64,000 bases of DNA from NCBI RefSeq assembly GCF_033843645.1, contig NZ_JAWXVZ010000007.1, forward strand, positions 186,001 through 250,000. Reading direction: 5' to 3'. This document shows, piece by piece, positions 49,748 to 59,763 of the stretch (its first letter is position 1; the number at the start of each line of letters is the position of its first letter). The position numbers and the translations under genes are program-made. The DNA is from Pseudovibrio zosterae (lineage in GTDB: Bacteria > Pseudomonadota > Alphaproteobacteria > Rhizobiales > Stappiaceae). The notes below the pieces were generated by a model. That model did not search any database. It saw only the letters and a program-made list of their open reading frames with translations, and was not told the DNA's origin.

Positions 49748-50704
49748 ATGACTAAGATTGTCTTTCTGGACAGGGGAACAATTGGACCAACGGTCACAAT
49801 TAATCACCCTTCCTTTGCGCATTCTTGGGAGGAGTTTGAGCAAACAGCACCGGACCAGGTCGTCCAACGGTTGAAGGGGGCAGAGATTGCCATCACCAAC
49901 AAGGTGCCAATTCGCGCAGATCATCTCGAACACCTTCCTGACCTCAAGATGATCGCCGTAGCTGCAACCGGCTATAACATTCTCGATGTAGCGGCGTGCC
50001 GGGCTCATGGTGCGGTTGCGTCGAATGTGCGTCGGTATGCACAAAAGACGGTTCCTGAGCACGTTTTTGCGTTGATTTTTGCACTGCGACGCAATCTGGT
50101 CGGCTACCGGCAGGATGTCATCGATGGGGTCTGGCAAAAATCCGGACAGTTCTGTTTTTTCACTCACCCCATCAAAGATCTGTCTGGCTCTCGGCTTGGC
50201 ATCATTGGCGGCGGTGCGCTTGGGGAGGCGACAGGTGCCATCGGCAGGGCGCTTGGAATGGAAGTCGTCTACGCCGGGAGGAAAGGGGGACAAGTTTCAA
50301 AGCCGGGCTATCTGCCCTTTGAAGAGGTCCTGGCCACGAGTGATGTATTGAGCCTGCATTGTCCGTTGACCCCGGAAACGGAAGGTTTGATCTCCTTGGC
50401 TGAGTTCGAGCAGATGGCGCAGCGCCCGCTGTTGATCAATACGGCGCGGGGTGGGCTGGTTGATGAGGCGGCCCTCGTAGAGGCGCTGAACAGAGGGCTG
50501 ATTGCCGGTGCCGGTTTTGACGTGCTTACCAGCGAGCCCCCTGCAAGTGACAATCCGCTCATGAAAATTGCTAAGCGCCCGAATGTGATCATCACGCCCC
50601 ATGTGGCGTGGGCCTCTGAGGAGGCCATGCAAACCCTGTGGGACCAGCTGATCGGGCACATCGAGAACTACAAGCGTGGGCACCCGACCAATGTCATCAC
50701 TTGA
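49748..50704 (+). CDS. D-2-hydroxyacid dehydrogenase (glycerate dehydrogenase-like)
   Basis: The 318-residue protein (ATG at 49748; earlier in-frame starts lack the family sequence) has the substrate-binding half (MIAVAATGYNILDVAACRAHGAVASNV), then the NAD domain GSRLGIIGGGALGEATGAIGRALGMEVVYAGRKG. The catalytic residues lie in LLINTARGGLVDEAAL (Arg), FDVLTSEPP (Glu) and ITPHVAWASEEAM (His). It fits hydroxypyruvate/glyoxylate reductase-like enzymes (HprA type). No serine-cycle genes are adjacent, so the substrate stays open. Confidence 0.9.
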   Translation: MTKIVFLDRGTIGPTVTINHPSFAHSWEEFEQTAPDQVVQRLKGAEIAITNKVPIRADHLEHLPDLKMIAVAATGYNILDVAACRAHGAVASNVRRYAQKTVPEHVFALIFALRRNLVGYRQDVIDGVWQKSGQFCFFTHPIKDLSGSRLGIIGGGALGEATGAIGRALGMEVVYAGRKGGQVSKPGYLPFEEVLATSDVLSLHCPLTPETEGLISLAEFEQMAQRPLLINTARGGLVDEAALVEALNRGLIAGAGFDVLTSEPPASDNPLMKIAKRPNVIITPHVAWASEEAMQTLWDQLIGHIENYKRGHPTNVIT

Positions 50705-50713
50705 GTATGAGTG

Positions 50714-51064
50714 CTACATGTGATCGTGGTAGTGCAGGCTGTCGTCAGGAGCCTGTGCCCGATCGGTCATGCCGTAGTCGCGCAGTACATGAGCAACCCG
50801 CAGACGATAGCCCTTGAAAATGCCATTGCGCCCGCGGGCCTGCGAGATCCGGTGGGCGGCTTTGTTCCGCCATTCCTTGACGGCGGCTTCGTCGCGAAAG
50901 AAGGACAAGGACAGAATTTTGTTTTCGTTGGTGAGGCTTTGAAACCTCTCGACGGACAAAAAACCATCCACCCGCTCCAGCTCCTCTCGCAGCAGCTTCG
51001 CAATTTCCATGTAGGCTGTTTTCTGGCCGGGCTCTGGCTCCACCTCAAAAATAACGGCGATCAT
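50714..51064 (-). CDS. Antibiotic biosynthesis monooxygenase (ABM) domain protein
   Basis: The 116-residue protein begins MIAVIFEVEPEPGQKTAYMEIAKLLREELERVDGFLSVERFQSLTNENKILSLSFFRDEAAVKEWRNKAAHR, a clear dimeric ferredoxin-like ABM fold. The start at 51064 follows GGGAGG and fits the family better than the 51142 ATG. ABM proteins are cofactor-free oxygenases, heme-degrading enzymes or just stress proteins. It sits divergent from the VOC pseudogene; nothing here fixes its substrate. The C-terminal YGMTDRAQAPDDSLHYHDHM is His-rich. Confidence 0.82.
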   Translation of the reverse strand: MIAVIFEVEPEPGQKTAYMEIAKLLREELERVDGFLSVERFQSLTNENKILSLSFFRDEAAVKEWRNKAAHRISQARGRNGIFKGYRLRVAHVLRDYGMTDRAQAPDDSLHYHDHM

Positions 51065-51146
51065 GGCTGTCCCTCCCTGCATTTTGTGGCTAAGTTGTAT
51101 ACTGATGTATTCAATAATCATATTAGCCAGCTTGGAGGGCAAGTAT

Positions 51147-51512
51147 ATGGCAATATTGGCGCTGGACCATGTGCAGATTGCGATCCCTGAAAATCAGGAG
51201 GACGCCGCCCGCAAATTCTACATTGACCTTCTTGGCTTTGAAGAAGTCGAAAAGCCGCTTGTCTTGAAGTAACGAGGTGGGCTTTGGCTTCGTGCAGGAA
51301 CAGTGCACCTACATCTGGGCGCGGATGAGAGGTTCCAGCCCGCCTTGAGAGCGCACCCGGCGTTTCTATGCGATGATCTCAGCACTTTGCAGAAGGCGTT
51401 GGCAGCGAGTGGTTACCCGATGCAGCATGATGCGCACCTGAAAGGCTATGACCGTTTCTTCACTGCGGATCCTTGGGGCAATCGTATTGAATTGATGTCG
51501 CGTACGACATAG
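51147..51512 (+). pseudogene. VOC-family (glyoxalase/bleomycin-resistance-like) protein interrupted by one stop codon
   Basis: The reading frame from ATG 51147 encodes a normal-length (about 121 residues) VOC protein: MAILALDHVQIAIPENQEDA, ARKFYIDLLGFEEVEKP, then a single TAA at 51270-51272, then RGGLWLRAGTVHLHLGADERFQPA, LKGYDRFFTADPWGNRIELM. The frame is unchanged on both sides, so this is a nonsense change, not a frameshift. Its ancestral role would be a metal-dependent glyoxalase- or dioxygenase-like enzyme. The stop may be a recent mutation, a sequencing error or, less likely, a recoded codon. Confidence 0.85.
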
Positions 51513-51582
51513 CGAACAATATTGACATTAAAACGAACGTATGTGCACTTTACCGAACGATTTGTTGAGTGGAGTGTCCCCT

Positions 51583-52275
51583 ATGGTTTTGGAACAATCG
51601 GATTTCAGCGAGGCACGGAAGGGGTTTATCGAGATAACACCTCTTGCTGTCGGCGTTGGCTTCTACGGTTTGGCGTTCGGTCTACTGGCCGCTCAAGCGG
51701 GGCTGTCGAGCCTTGAAGTTGGCTTTATGGGCACATTCGTGTTTGCGGGATCGGCGCAGATTGTGGCGGTGGAACGTCTGATGGCCGGTGCCGGGGCGGC
51801 GGCCGCAATCATTGCAGGTCTTGCGCTGAACCTTCGGTTGCTGCTGATTACGGCTTCTGTTAGCAACGTTTTTTCTCAAAGGCCGCTGTGGCAACTGGTG
51901 CTTGGGCTGCATCTGACCACCGATGAGAACTGGGCCATGATGTTGGCTCGGCAAAAGCGTGGTGGTGCCTCGGGCTATTGGTATCTGGTTGGCGGCGGAA
52001 TGGCACTACTGTTGATCTGGTTGGTTTCCACCGTGGCTGGCGTCGTTGTGGCAACGTCCATTCCATCCCCCAAAGCGTTGGGCCTCGACTTTGCCTTCAC
52101 AGCGGCGTTCATCGCGATTGCGCGCTCACTCTGGCGCGGGCCGCAGGATCTCTTGCCATGGCTATGCGTGGTGGCCGTTGTGGTGATTGGGCTTTATTCC
52201 GGTGTCTTGAGCGAGACGTGGGTGTTGATCGTCGCAGCGCTGGCAGGAACAACAGTGGCGGGAGTGCGCAGATGA
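51583..52275 (+). CDS. azlC: Branched-chain amino acid exporter large subunit AzlC
   Basis: The 230-residue protein (ATG at 51583 with GGAG upstream; 51541 is an alternative) has the AzlC pattern: KGFIEITPLAVGVGFYGLAFGLLAAQAG, MGTFVFAGSAQIVAVERL, LALNLRLLLITASV, and LGLHLTTDENWAMMLARQ. Six to seven membrane segments form an inner-membrane exporter of branched-chain amino acids with AzlD. The azlD start overlaps its stop (ATGA at 52272-52275), so the subunits are coupled, and an XRE-cupin regulator follows. Confidence 0.9.
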   Translation: MVLEQSDFSEARKGFIEITPLAVGVGFYGLAFGLLAAQAGLSSLEVGFMGTFVFAGSAQIVAVERLMAGAGAAAAIIAGLALNLRLLLITASVSNVFSQRPLWQLVLGLHLTTDENWAMMLARQKRGGASGYWYLVGGGMALLLIWLVSTVAGVVVATSIPSPKALGLDFAFTAAFIAIARSLWRGPQDLLPWLCVVAVVVIGLYSGVLSETWVLIVAALAGTTVAGVRR

Positions 52276-52565
52276 GCGAGACATGGCTGGTCATCGTCGG
52301 GCTTGCTGCGCTGACGTTTCTCATTCGCTTCTGTGGCTGGGCACTGGGTCAGCGGTTGCCGCAGACAGGCTTTTGGGCGCGGTTTCTTTCTGCGCTGCCC
52401 GGGTGCCTGATTGTGGCGCTTGTGGCGCTGTTTACTGTGAAAGGCGAGAGCGCTGAGCTGATCGCCAGTGGAATTGCAGTTATGGTGGCGCTTCTTACGC
52501 GCAGTTTGCCCGCTACCATGGCCATTGGCATCGTGGCGATTTGGGCGCTACGCACTTACGCCTGA
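52272..52565 (+). CDS. azlD: Branched-chain amino acid exporter small subunit AzlD
   Basis: The 97-residue membrane protein has four predicted helices and the AzlD hallmarks LAALTFLIRFCGWALGQRLP, FLSALPGCLIVALVALFTV and VALLTRSLPATMAIGIVAIWALR. The ATG at 52272 overlaps the azlC stop codon. It is the small partner of AzlC, acting in the inner membrane. The gene ends about 40 bases upstream of the XRE-cupin regulator, so the three genes may form one transcript. Confidence 0.9.
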   Translation: MSETWLVIVGLAALTFLIRFCGWALGQRLPQTGFWARFLSALPGCLIVALVALFTVKGESAELIASGIAVMVALLTRSLPATMAIGIVAIWALRTYA

Positions 52566-52605
52566 CGGCCGCTGCAAACAGACGCTTTTATTAGGGAATG
52601 GAAGA

Positions 52606-53175
52606 ATGGACATGAGCGAAAGCGCGAAAAAGGCCATGACGGCGGCCATTGCCGCAGCGATTATCCGCGAGCGGACCAAGGCTGGCCTGTCCCTTTCTGC
52701 GCTTGCTGCCAAAGCGGGCCTGTCAAAATCAACGCTGTCGCAGTTGGAAGCGGGCGGTGGGAACCCGAGTGTCGAGACCTTGTGGGCGATCGCGACGGCC
52801 CTTGGCATTCCGTTCAGCTTTTTGTTTGAAGCGCCACCGGCACGAACGACTTTGATCCGTGCCGGAGAGGGCAAGCGCATTGACGCGGAAAGCTCGGCGT
52901 TTCAAGCCGTGCTTCTGGCTTCTTGCGCACCGCAGACACGCCACGACATTTATCAGGTGGCGCTTTCTGCTGGAAAGCCTCAATGCAACAAGGCCCATCC
53001 ACGCGGCACGTTGGAGCACCTGATTGTCATGGAAGGGGAGGTGCGGGCCGGACCAAAAGGCGCTGAAGAGGTGCTGCAGCAAGGCGATTACTACGCGTTT
53101 CCCGGAGATGAGCCACACCTTTATGAGGCCCTCAGCCCTCATGCCCGCATCATGCTGGTCATGGAGAGTGGTTGA
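52606..53175 (+). CDS. XRE-family regulator with C-terminal cupin domain
   Basis: The protein (189 residues from 52606; ATG at 52612 also possible) has an N-terminal XRE HTH (IIRERTKAGLSLSALAAKAGLSKSTLSQLEAGGGNPSVETLWAIATALGIPFSFLFE). A C-terminal cupin follows with YQVALSAGKPQCNKAHPRGTLEHLIVMEGEVRAGPKGAEEVLQQGDYYAFPGDEPHLYEAL. This architecture senses a small ligand through the cupin barrel. Its position right after azlCD points to control of the amino-acid exporter. The usual histidine pattern of metal cupins is only partly present, so a non-metal ligand is possible. Confidence 0.88.
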   Translation: MDMSESAKKAMTAAIAAAIIRERTKAGLSLSALAAKAGLSKSTLSQLEAGGGNPSVETLWAIATALGIPFSFLFEAPPARTTLIRAGEGKRIDAESSAFQAVLLASCAPQTRHDIYQVALSAGKPQCNKAHPRGTLEHLIVMEGEVRAGPKGAEEVLQQGDYYAFPGDEPHLYEALSPHARIMLVMESG

Positions 53176-53184
53176 AGCTCGTGT

Positions 53185-53706
53185 CTAGATGATCTTGTAC
53201 ATGAACGTTGTTGCGTCGAGGCGGTCGCTGTCCGGGGCCTTGGCGAAGTTTGGGATGCTGCCTGCTGTTTCATAGCCGAGGGATGCATAGAGCGGCTCGG
53301 CGCTATCCCCGGTGCGGGTGTCCAGCGTGATCAAGGTCTTGCCGTGGGCGCGGGCTTCCTCTTCCAGTGCGATCATGAGCGCGCGCGCAATACCCTTGCG
53401 GCGGTGGGAAGGATGCACGATCAGTTTGGCCACTTCTGCCCTGTGGGCCTGATTGGGCGGCATGTCGATGTCAAGCTGAACGGTGCCTGCCAGCTCTTCC
53501 TCCCAATAGGCGCAGAGCAACAAACAGCGGTTCGCCTCAACGCTGGGAAAGACCTTTTCTTGCCAGAAGCGACGGGCGGCTTCTGGTGTAAACGGCAGGA
53601 TGAAGCTGATGCTGGCACCGGCGTGAACCGCTGCGTGGAGTGTTTGAGTGAGCGGTTCCAATGCCAGCGGCAAATCTGCGCTGCCAAGTTTCTTGAGGTT
53701 CAGCAT
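53185..53706 (-). CDS. GNAT-family acetyltransferase coupled to ureG
   Basis: The 173-residue protein (ATG at 53706) is a GNAT N-acetyltransferase: AGTVQLDIDMPPNQAHRAEVAKLIVHPSHRRKGIARALMIALEEEARAHGKTLITLDTRTGDSAEPLYASLGYETAG, with the acetyl-CoA pyrophosphate loop HRRKGIAR. Its start codon overlaps the ureG stop by one base, so it is translationally coupled to the urease operon. A link of acetylation to nickel or urea metabolism has no established basis. The substrate is unknown. Confidence 0.85.
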   Translation of the reverse strand: MLNLKKLGSADLPLALEPLTQTLHAAVHAGASISFILPFTPEAARRFWQEKVFPSVEANRCLLLCAYWEEELAGTVQLDIDMPPNQAHRAEVAKLIVHPSHRRKGIARALMIALEEEARAHGKTLITLDTRTGDSAEPLYASLGYETAGSIPNFAKAPDSDRLDATTFMYKII

Positions 53707-54341
53707 CAATCGTTGGTTCCTGTCACTGCAACCAGACCGCCGACTTCCTTGAGGAAAGTCACGACCTCGTCGACCCCATCCCCGCGCTTCAGGTCGGTGA
53801 AGCAAAACGGCTTGCTGGCGCGCATTTTCTTTGCATCCCGCTCCATGACGCCAAGGTCGACTTCCACATAAGGTGCAAGGTCCTTTTTGTTGATGATGAG
53901 CATGTCGGAGCGCACGATGCCGGGGCCCCCTTTGCGCGGGATCTCCTCGCCCTGCGCCACGGAGATCACATAGAGGGTGATGTCTGCAAGATCCGGTGAG
54001 AAGGTGGCCGCCAGGTTGTCGCCGCCGCTTTCTATGAAGACCATGTCCAGACCGGGGTGCCGCTCTATGAGTTGATCAATGGCCTGCAGATTGATGGTGG
54101 CGTCTTCGCGAATGGCGGTGTGCGGGCAGCCGCCGGTCTCTACCCCCAGCACCCGGTCTTCAGGCAGGGCCTGCGCACGCACCAACGCTGTGGCGTCTTC
54201 GCGGGTGTAGATGTCGTTGGTCACAACAGCGATGGAAAACTGGTCGCGAAAGGCGAGGCAAAGCTTTTCCGTCAGCGTGGTTTTGCCTGAACCAACAGGC
54301 CCTCCAATGCCGACGCGCAAAGGTCCGTATGATCCGCTCAT
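53706..54341 (-). CDS. ureG: Urease accessory GTPase UreG
   Basis: The 211-residue SIMIBI-class GTPase supplies GTP-driven nickel delivery to urease. Motifs are GIGGPVGSGKTTLTEKLC (P-loop), TREDATALV, the metal-relaying CPH motif in ETGGCPHTAIRED, DMVFIESGGDNLAATFSPDLADI (Walker B-like), and LIINKKDLAPYVE (NKxD guanine specificity). The length equals typical UreG. It overlaps ureF by four bases (ATGA) and the GNAT gene by one. Confidence 0.96.
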   Translation of the reverse strand: MSGSYGPLRVGIGGPVGSGKTTLTEKLCLAFRDQFSIAVVTNDIYTREDATALVRAQALPEDRVLGVETGGCPHTAIREDATINLQAIDQLIERHPGLDMVFIESGGDNLAATFSPDLADITLYVISVAQGEEIPRKGGPGIVRSDMLIINKKDLAPYVEVDLGVMERDAKKMRASKPFCFTDLKRGDGVDEVVTFLKEVGGLVAVTGTND

Positions 54342-55036
54342 GATCGAAAAATCCTTGTAGGTTCGGTTTCATGCGCCATGCTGGCGATGTCTGACAGGAT
54401 GGCAGCGCTCCCAAGAGCATCCAAAGTGGCCCCTTGTGAACGCTCTGTGAGGTTGATGAAGGTCTGTTCCAGATCGGCGAGCAATTGCACGCCCTCCGAT
54501 TGGCCAAGGGGCACAAGGCGCAGGCACACCGAGACCAGATTGCTGGTGAAGCTCTGCAGGTAGCCGAGTTTCAGCTCCTCAAGGGGGATGTGTGTTCGCG
54601 CTGCTGCAAGCCCAACCGCCACTGGCAGTGCGGCACTCTTTCCAACCGCTGCTGCCATGGGGTCTGACTGCCCGATCCACGGCTGTGCGTAGGTGAGAAA
54701 TGCTGTGCCCTGCCGCTGTGTTTCCAAATAGCGTTCTGCACTGGGTGCCATGGCAAGGCAAAGGCTGTTCACCTCTGCCAGCCGGGCGCTGTCGTTTTCT
54801 GTGGCAGCTGCATGGCTTTGTCCCAAAACCAGCAGATCGTTCCAGCCCGAACCATGGTTGAGTACGCCTTGCAGCCACTCCTTTGCCGTTTCTGCGCTTT
54901 GAATAACTCCCGCGTTGATGGCAGTTTCCACGCCGTGACTGTAGGAGAATGCACCGATCGGGAACGCGGGCGACAGCCATGTGAGCAGCCGCAAAAGCGC
55001 CGTTCGGCCATCGGGATCAGTTATGGCTGTGGTCAT
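54338..55036 (-). CDS. ureF: Urease accessory protein UreF
   Basis: The 232-residue helical protein works with UreD and UreG in urease activation. LLTWLSPAFPIGAFSYSHGVETAINAG is the UreF hallmark, followed by WLQGVLNHGSGWNDLLVLGQSH and YLQSFTSNLVSVCLRLVPLGQSEG. I start at ATG 55036 (MTTAITDPDGR), which overlaps ureE by 20 bases; longer versions would read back through the ureE His-tail frame. A GTPase-checkpoint role at UreG is known for the family. Confidence 0.93.
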   Translation of the reverse strand: MTTAITDPDGRTALLRLLTWLSPAFPIGAFSYSHGVETAINAGVIQSAETAKEWLQGVLNHGSGWNDLLVLGQSHAAATENDSARLAEVNSLCLAMAPSAERYLETQRQGTAFLTYAQPWIGQSDPMAAAVGKSAALPVAVGLAAARTHIPLEELKLGYLQSFTSNLVSVCLRLVPLGQSEGVQLLADLEQTFINLTERSQGATLDALGSAAILSDIASMAHETEPTRIFRS

Positions 55037-55519
55037 GCGAATGATGGTGACTGTGGCCGTGACTGTGTGAATGAGAGCTGCTGCGGTTGGACTTGTGATA
55101 AGCGCCGCGGACCGGTGAGAACGCCCCTTCAATTTCGGTGATGGTCGCGCCGAGGCCTTCGAGCATTTCCTTGATGACGTGATCCTTGAGGATCACGATG
55201 CGGTCCAGCTCGATCTGCGAGGGCAGGTGCCGGTTGCCCAGATGCCAGCACAGCTGAGAATGGTGCAGGGCGTCGCGGGCTTTGACTTCGTAAAGCGGCT
55301 CCACAGCGGCCTTTATCACGACGAATGTGCCGCCTTCTGTTTCAATGGCGTCGCCCTCATCAAACGAGACGGCATCAGCTACTTCGAACAGGACTTTCAC
55401 CTCTGTATCAGTGGTGAGCACCTTGCGGCGCAGATGGCGTTCGTCATGGGAGAGTGTGACGGTGCCAAGAACTTCGCCAGAATACTCTCCGGCGCGTTTG
55501 AATGTATGTGCAGTAAACA

Positions 55520-55520
<1 letters not shown>
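55017..55520 (-). CDS. ureE: Urease nickel metallochaperone UreE
   Basis: The 167-residue UreE has an N-terminal peptide-binding domain (TLSHDERHLRRKVLTTDTEVKVLFEVADAVSFDEGDAIETEGG) and a C-terminal metal-binding domain (LCWHLGNRHLPSQIELDRIVILKDHVIKEMLEGLGATI, with the conserved His in GNRH). A His-rich tail of about 18 residues follows (HSHSHGHSHHHSHDHSHN). The tail can store several Ni(II) ions before delivery. It starts one base inside the ureC stop codon, and its end overlaps ureF. Confidence 0.95.
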
Positions 55521-57234
<1,714 letters not shown>

Positions 57235-57238
<4 letters not shown>

Positions 57239-57540
57239 GCCCCTCCGCTTGGTTTGATCTGGAAGCCCTGAATGGTCTGCGTTCCCCCAACGGGGATCAA
57301 GTGAACTTCGCGGGTCTGCCCAGGCTCAAAGCGCACGGCGGTGCCGGGGGCAATGTCGAGGCGCTGTCCTTGTGCGGCCTTTCGGTCAAAAGTGAGGGCG
57401 GCATTTACCTCGGCAAAGTGATAATGGCTGCCCACCTGAACCGGGCGGTCGCCAGTGTTGGCCACCTTGAGCGTGATGCTGTCCACGCCCTCGTTGAGGG
57501 TGATGTCGCCACTGGCGACAATAACTTCTCCGGGGATCAT
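57235..57540 (-). CDS. ureB: Urease beta subunit UreB
   Basis: The 101-residue protein starts MIPGEVIVASGDITLNEG and carries NTGDRPVQVGSHYHFAEVNAALTFDRKAAQGQRLDIAPGTAVRFEPGQTREVHLIPVGG, the full UreB signature. It is a structural subunit of the (alpha beta gamma)3 urease complex in the cytosol. Its 3' end overlaps the ureC start by four bases, so both are translated together. Confidence 0.96.
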
Positions 57541-57549
57541 GAAGGCTCC

Positions 57550-58128
57550 TTATGCGGTAAACGCGAGCGCAAGACCGCCAGCAGCGAACAGGCCGCCAAC
57601 AACCCGAAGGATCGTCTTGCCAGCCTTGCCAGTTGCCACCGTGCCAAAGCCAAGCCCGGCAAGAAGCAAACAGGAGGTGGCAACAGAAAAACCAAGTGCG
57701 TAGCCAACGAGGCTTCCGCCCGGCGCTTCAAGACCGTGAGCTGCCCCGTGAAACAGAGCAAACAGGCCAACGATGATGCAACCAACGGCGCATGGCAGCT
57801 TCAGAGCCAATGCAATCAACAGACCGGTTATAACAACGGACGCAAGGATTCCCGGCTCGATGAGCGGGATGGAAACACCCGCAGCTGCGAGCCCAAAGCC
57901 AAGCAGCATGGCAGCGACAAACGAGACAGGCCACCAGTAGATGCGGTTTCCGCCGACAAGAGCGGCCCAGATGCCCACCGCGATCATGGCGAGCATGTGG
58001 TCCAGCCCCCCGAGCGGGTGCAGGAGGCCGGAAACAAAGCTGGATGTGTTTTCATGGCCCGCATGGGCCGCAGCGGTCGTGACGCCAGCGAGAGTGGCTA
58101 TTGCGGTGAGTGCTATAAGCTTTTTCAT
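57550..58128 (-). CDS. ureJ: HupE/UreJ-family nickel permease-like protein
   Basis: The 192-residue membrane protein has a signal-like first helix (MKKLIALTAIATLAGVTTAAAHAGHE) and then LLHPLGGLDHMLAMIAVGIWAALVGG. The HPxxGxDH motif is the metal-binding signature of HupE/UreJ transporters. Further helices include GLFALFHGAAHGLEAPGGSLVGYALGF. Such proteins import or supply nickel for urease or hydrogenase. It sits between DUF1272 and ureB within the urease operon, the usual rhizobial position for ureJ. Confidence 0.9.
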   Translation of the reverse strand: MKKLIALTAIATLAGVTTAAAHAGHENTSSFVSGLLHPLGGLDHMLAMIAVGIWAALVGGNRIYWWPVSFVAAMLLGFGLAAAGVSIPLIEPGILASVVITGLLIALALKLPCAVGCIIVGLFALFHGAAHGLEAPGGSLVGYALGFSVATSCLLLAGLGFGTVATGKAGKTILRVVGGLFAAGGLALAFTA

Positions 58129-58212
58129 CGGGTTCCCCTCGGGATGGACAGGTATGAGCGGGTTATTTTGGATGCCCGCGTTCCTGCTAATGTTGTTCTT
58201 GAGTTCGATCGA

Positions 58213-58455
58213 TCAGGCGGCGCAGCCCTCAGGCTTTAGAGTTCGTCGGGTTTGGGCTGGAAACTTGCCAAGCAAGGCGGTTGGACGCGCAGGGCGAGGG
58301 ACAAGCTCACCGCCGCAGTTGGGGCAGGTGCCCTTCAGGACACTGTCGTTACAGTGCGCACAAAATGTGCACTCAAAAGTGCAGATGAAGGCGCCTTGTT
58401 GGTCGGCGGGCAAATCGCGATCGCAGCATTCACAACCGGGTCTCATTTCCAGCAT
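58213..58455 (-). CDS. DUF1272 cysteine-rich protein inside the urease operon
   Basis: The 80-residue protein is a clear DUF1272 member: MLEMRPGCECCDRDLPADQQGAFICTFECTFCAHCNDSVLKGTCPNCGGELVPRP. Nine Cys residues (8, 10, 11, 25, 29, 32, 35, 44, 47) are spaced like two zinc or other metal sites. The function of DUF1272 is not established. Its position between ureA and ureJ, on the operon strand, suggests a metal-related role (for example nickel or zinc handling), which is a guess from the cysteines and context. Confidence 0.87.
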   Translation of the reverse strand: MLEMRPGCECCDRDLPADQQGAFICTFECTFCAHCNDSVLKGTCPNCGGELVPRPARPTALLGKFPAQTRRTLKPEGCAA

Positions 58456-58492
58456 GGCACTTTCCTCCTTTTGCGCCGTGTTGTGTCACCAT

Positions 58493-58795
58493 TCACCGAA
58501 TGGGCTCGTGGACGGTGACCAGTTTGACGCCATCTGGAAAAGTGGCTTCCACTTGAATGTCATGGATCATCTCTGGAATGCCTTCCATCACCTGATCACG
58601 GGTGATCACATGGGCACCTGCTTCCATAAGATCGGCTACGCTGCGGCCGTCGCGGGCACCTTCAACAACATAGTCTGTCACAATGGCAACAGCTTCCGGA
58701 TGGTTGAGCTTGACCCCGCGCTCCAGGCGAGCGCGGGCAACCATGGCGGCCATGGCAACAAGCAGTTTGTCCTTTTCCCGAGGGGTGAGGTTCAT
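58493..58795 (-). CDS. ureA: Urease gamma subunit UreA
   Basis: The 100-residue subunit starts MNLTPREKDKLLVAMAAMVARARLERGVKLNHPEAVAIVTDYVVEGARDGRSVADLMEAGAHVITRDQVMEGIPEMIHDIQVEATFPDGVKLVTVHEPI, the textbook UreA sequence. It forms the apical structural part of the urease trimer. It lies nine bases downstream of ureD and is followed by the DUF1272 gene after 37 bases. Confidence 0.97.
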   Translation of the reverse strand: MNLTPREKDKLLVAMAAMVARARLERGVKLNHPEAVAIVTDYVVEGARDGRSVADLMEAGAHVITRDQVMEGIPEMIHDIQVEATFPDGVKLVTVHEPIR

Positions 58796-58804
58796 TGGGA
58801 CTCC

Positions 58805-59674
58805 TTACAAACTCCAAAGCTTGGGCAATGCGCGCTCGGGGCGCAGGCCCTGCAAAAACGGGATCAGCTTCTGGCGCAGATCAAACCCTGTGGCGGCAGT
58901 GAGCCGCGCTGTGATCTTGCCGTTGACAGTGCTGATGCCAAAGGAAAGGTCTGGTGTTTTGGGCCGCAGCGCGTCACACCGGGCCTCAAGCACCTCTTGA
59001 TCTTCAGGCCCTAAATAAACAACGGAGGCAAACGCCCGTTGTCTGGCCAGAGTGCTGCTGCCTGCCGCGATTTTCGTAACCTCGCCAGAGAACAGAAGGT
59101 CGTCCGCATGAACAAGCTTGCCACCACGATGAATGCGCCAGCGGTCGCTGAAATGGGCCATTTCCACCTGCTCACCCATGGCGTCTCGCCCCAAAATGAC
59201 GGCCTCGACCGCAAGAAAACGGGCATCCTCTGCCATGTGAACATGCATCTGACGGGAGAGGGAAGCGCGGTCAAACAGGATGGTTTCCTGCGGGAGCCAG
59301 TGAAGTTCCGATCCCTTGTCCAAAGAGAGGAACGAGGTGACATTGGCAGTCCCCTCACTGGCCTTGTAGATTTTCTCACAGGCCTGAGTTGTCAGAACGG
59401 AGCGGGTGTTGACCCCGGCTTCTACCGACCAGTCGAGTACGTCGCCGCCTGTCAAACCGCCGCTGGTGTTGATGAGCACAGCCTCGGCCATGTCGCTATA
59501 GACTTTGGGCAGGCGCACCTTGGCGGCTCCCTCTTGATAGAGGGTTTCAAGGCGTGTGGCGCTTGTTGTTGGATCTTCAGATGGTGCAGGTTTAAACGCA
59601 ATACGACCCACACCGGCAGTGCGCTGCAGCCCCGCAACGGGGGTCGGCTTTTCTGCCAGGTTATGTGCGGTCAT
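58805..59674 (-). CDS. ureD: Urease accessory protein UreD
   Basis: The 289-residue UreD (ATG at 59674; the longer frame to 59809 would run through the sigma-54 promoter) has QRTAGVGRIAFKP, VYSDMAEAVLINTSGGLTGGDVLDWSVEAG (family hallmark NTSGGLTGGD), TQACEKIYKASEGTANVTSFLSLDKGSELHWLPQETILFDRASLSRQMHVHMAEDARFLAVEAVILGRDAMGE and RWRIHRGGKLVHADDLLF. It scaffolds the apoenzyme so that UreF-UreG can load nickel. It is the first gene of the operon. Confidence 0.95.
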   Translation of the reverse strand: MTAHNLAEKPTPVAGLQRTAGVGRIAFKPAPSEDPTTSATRLETLYQEGAAKVRLPKVYSDMAEAVLINTSGGLTGGDVLDWSVEAGVNTRSVLTTQACEKIYKASEGTANVTSFLSLDKGSELHWLPQETILFDRASLSRQMHVHMAEDARFLAVEAVILGRDAMGEQVEMAHFSDRWRIHRGGKLVHADDLLFSGEVTKIAAGSSTLARQRAFASVVYLGPEDQEVLEARCDALRPKTPDLSFGISTVNGKITARLTAATGFDLRQKLIPFLQGLRPERALPKLWSL

Positions 59675-59763
59675 GGTTATTATCCAATCTTTTGATCTAA
59701 AGGTCTCCCTTGGCCGAACACAGCCAAAACGTGCCCAATCTGCGTTCGTCCTCGGTGGGTTTA

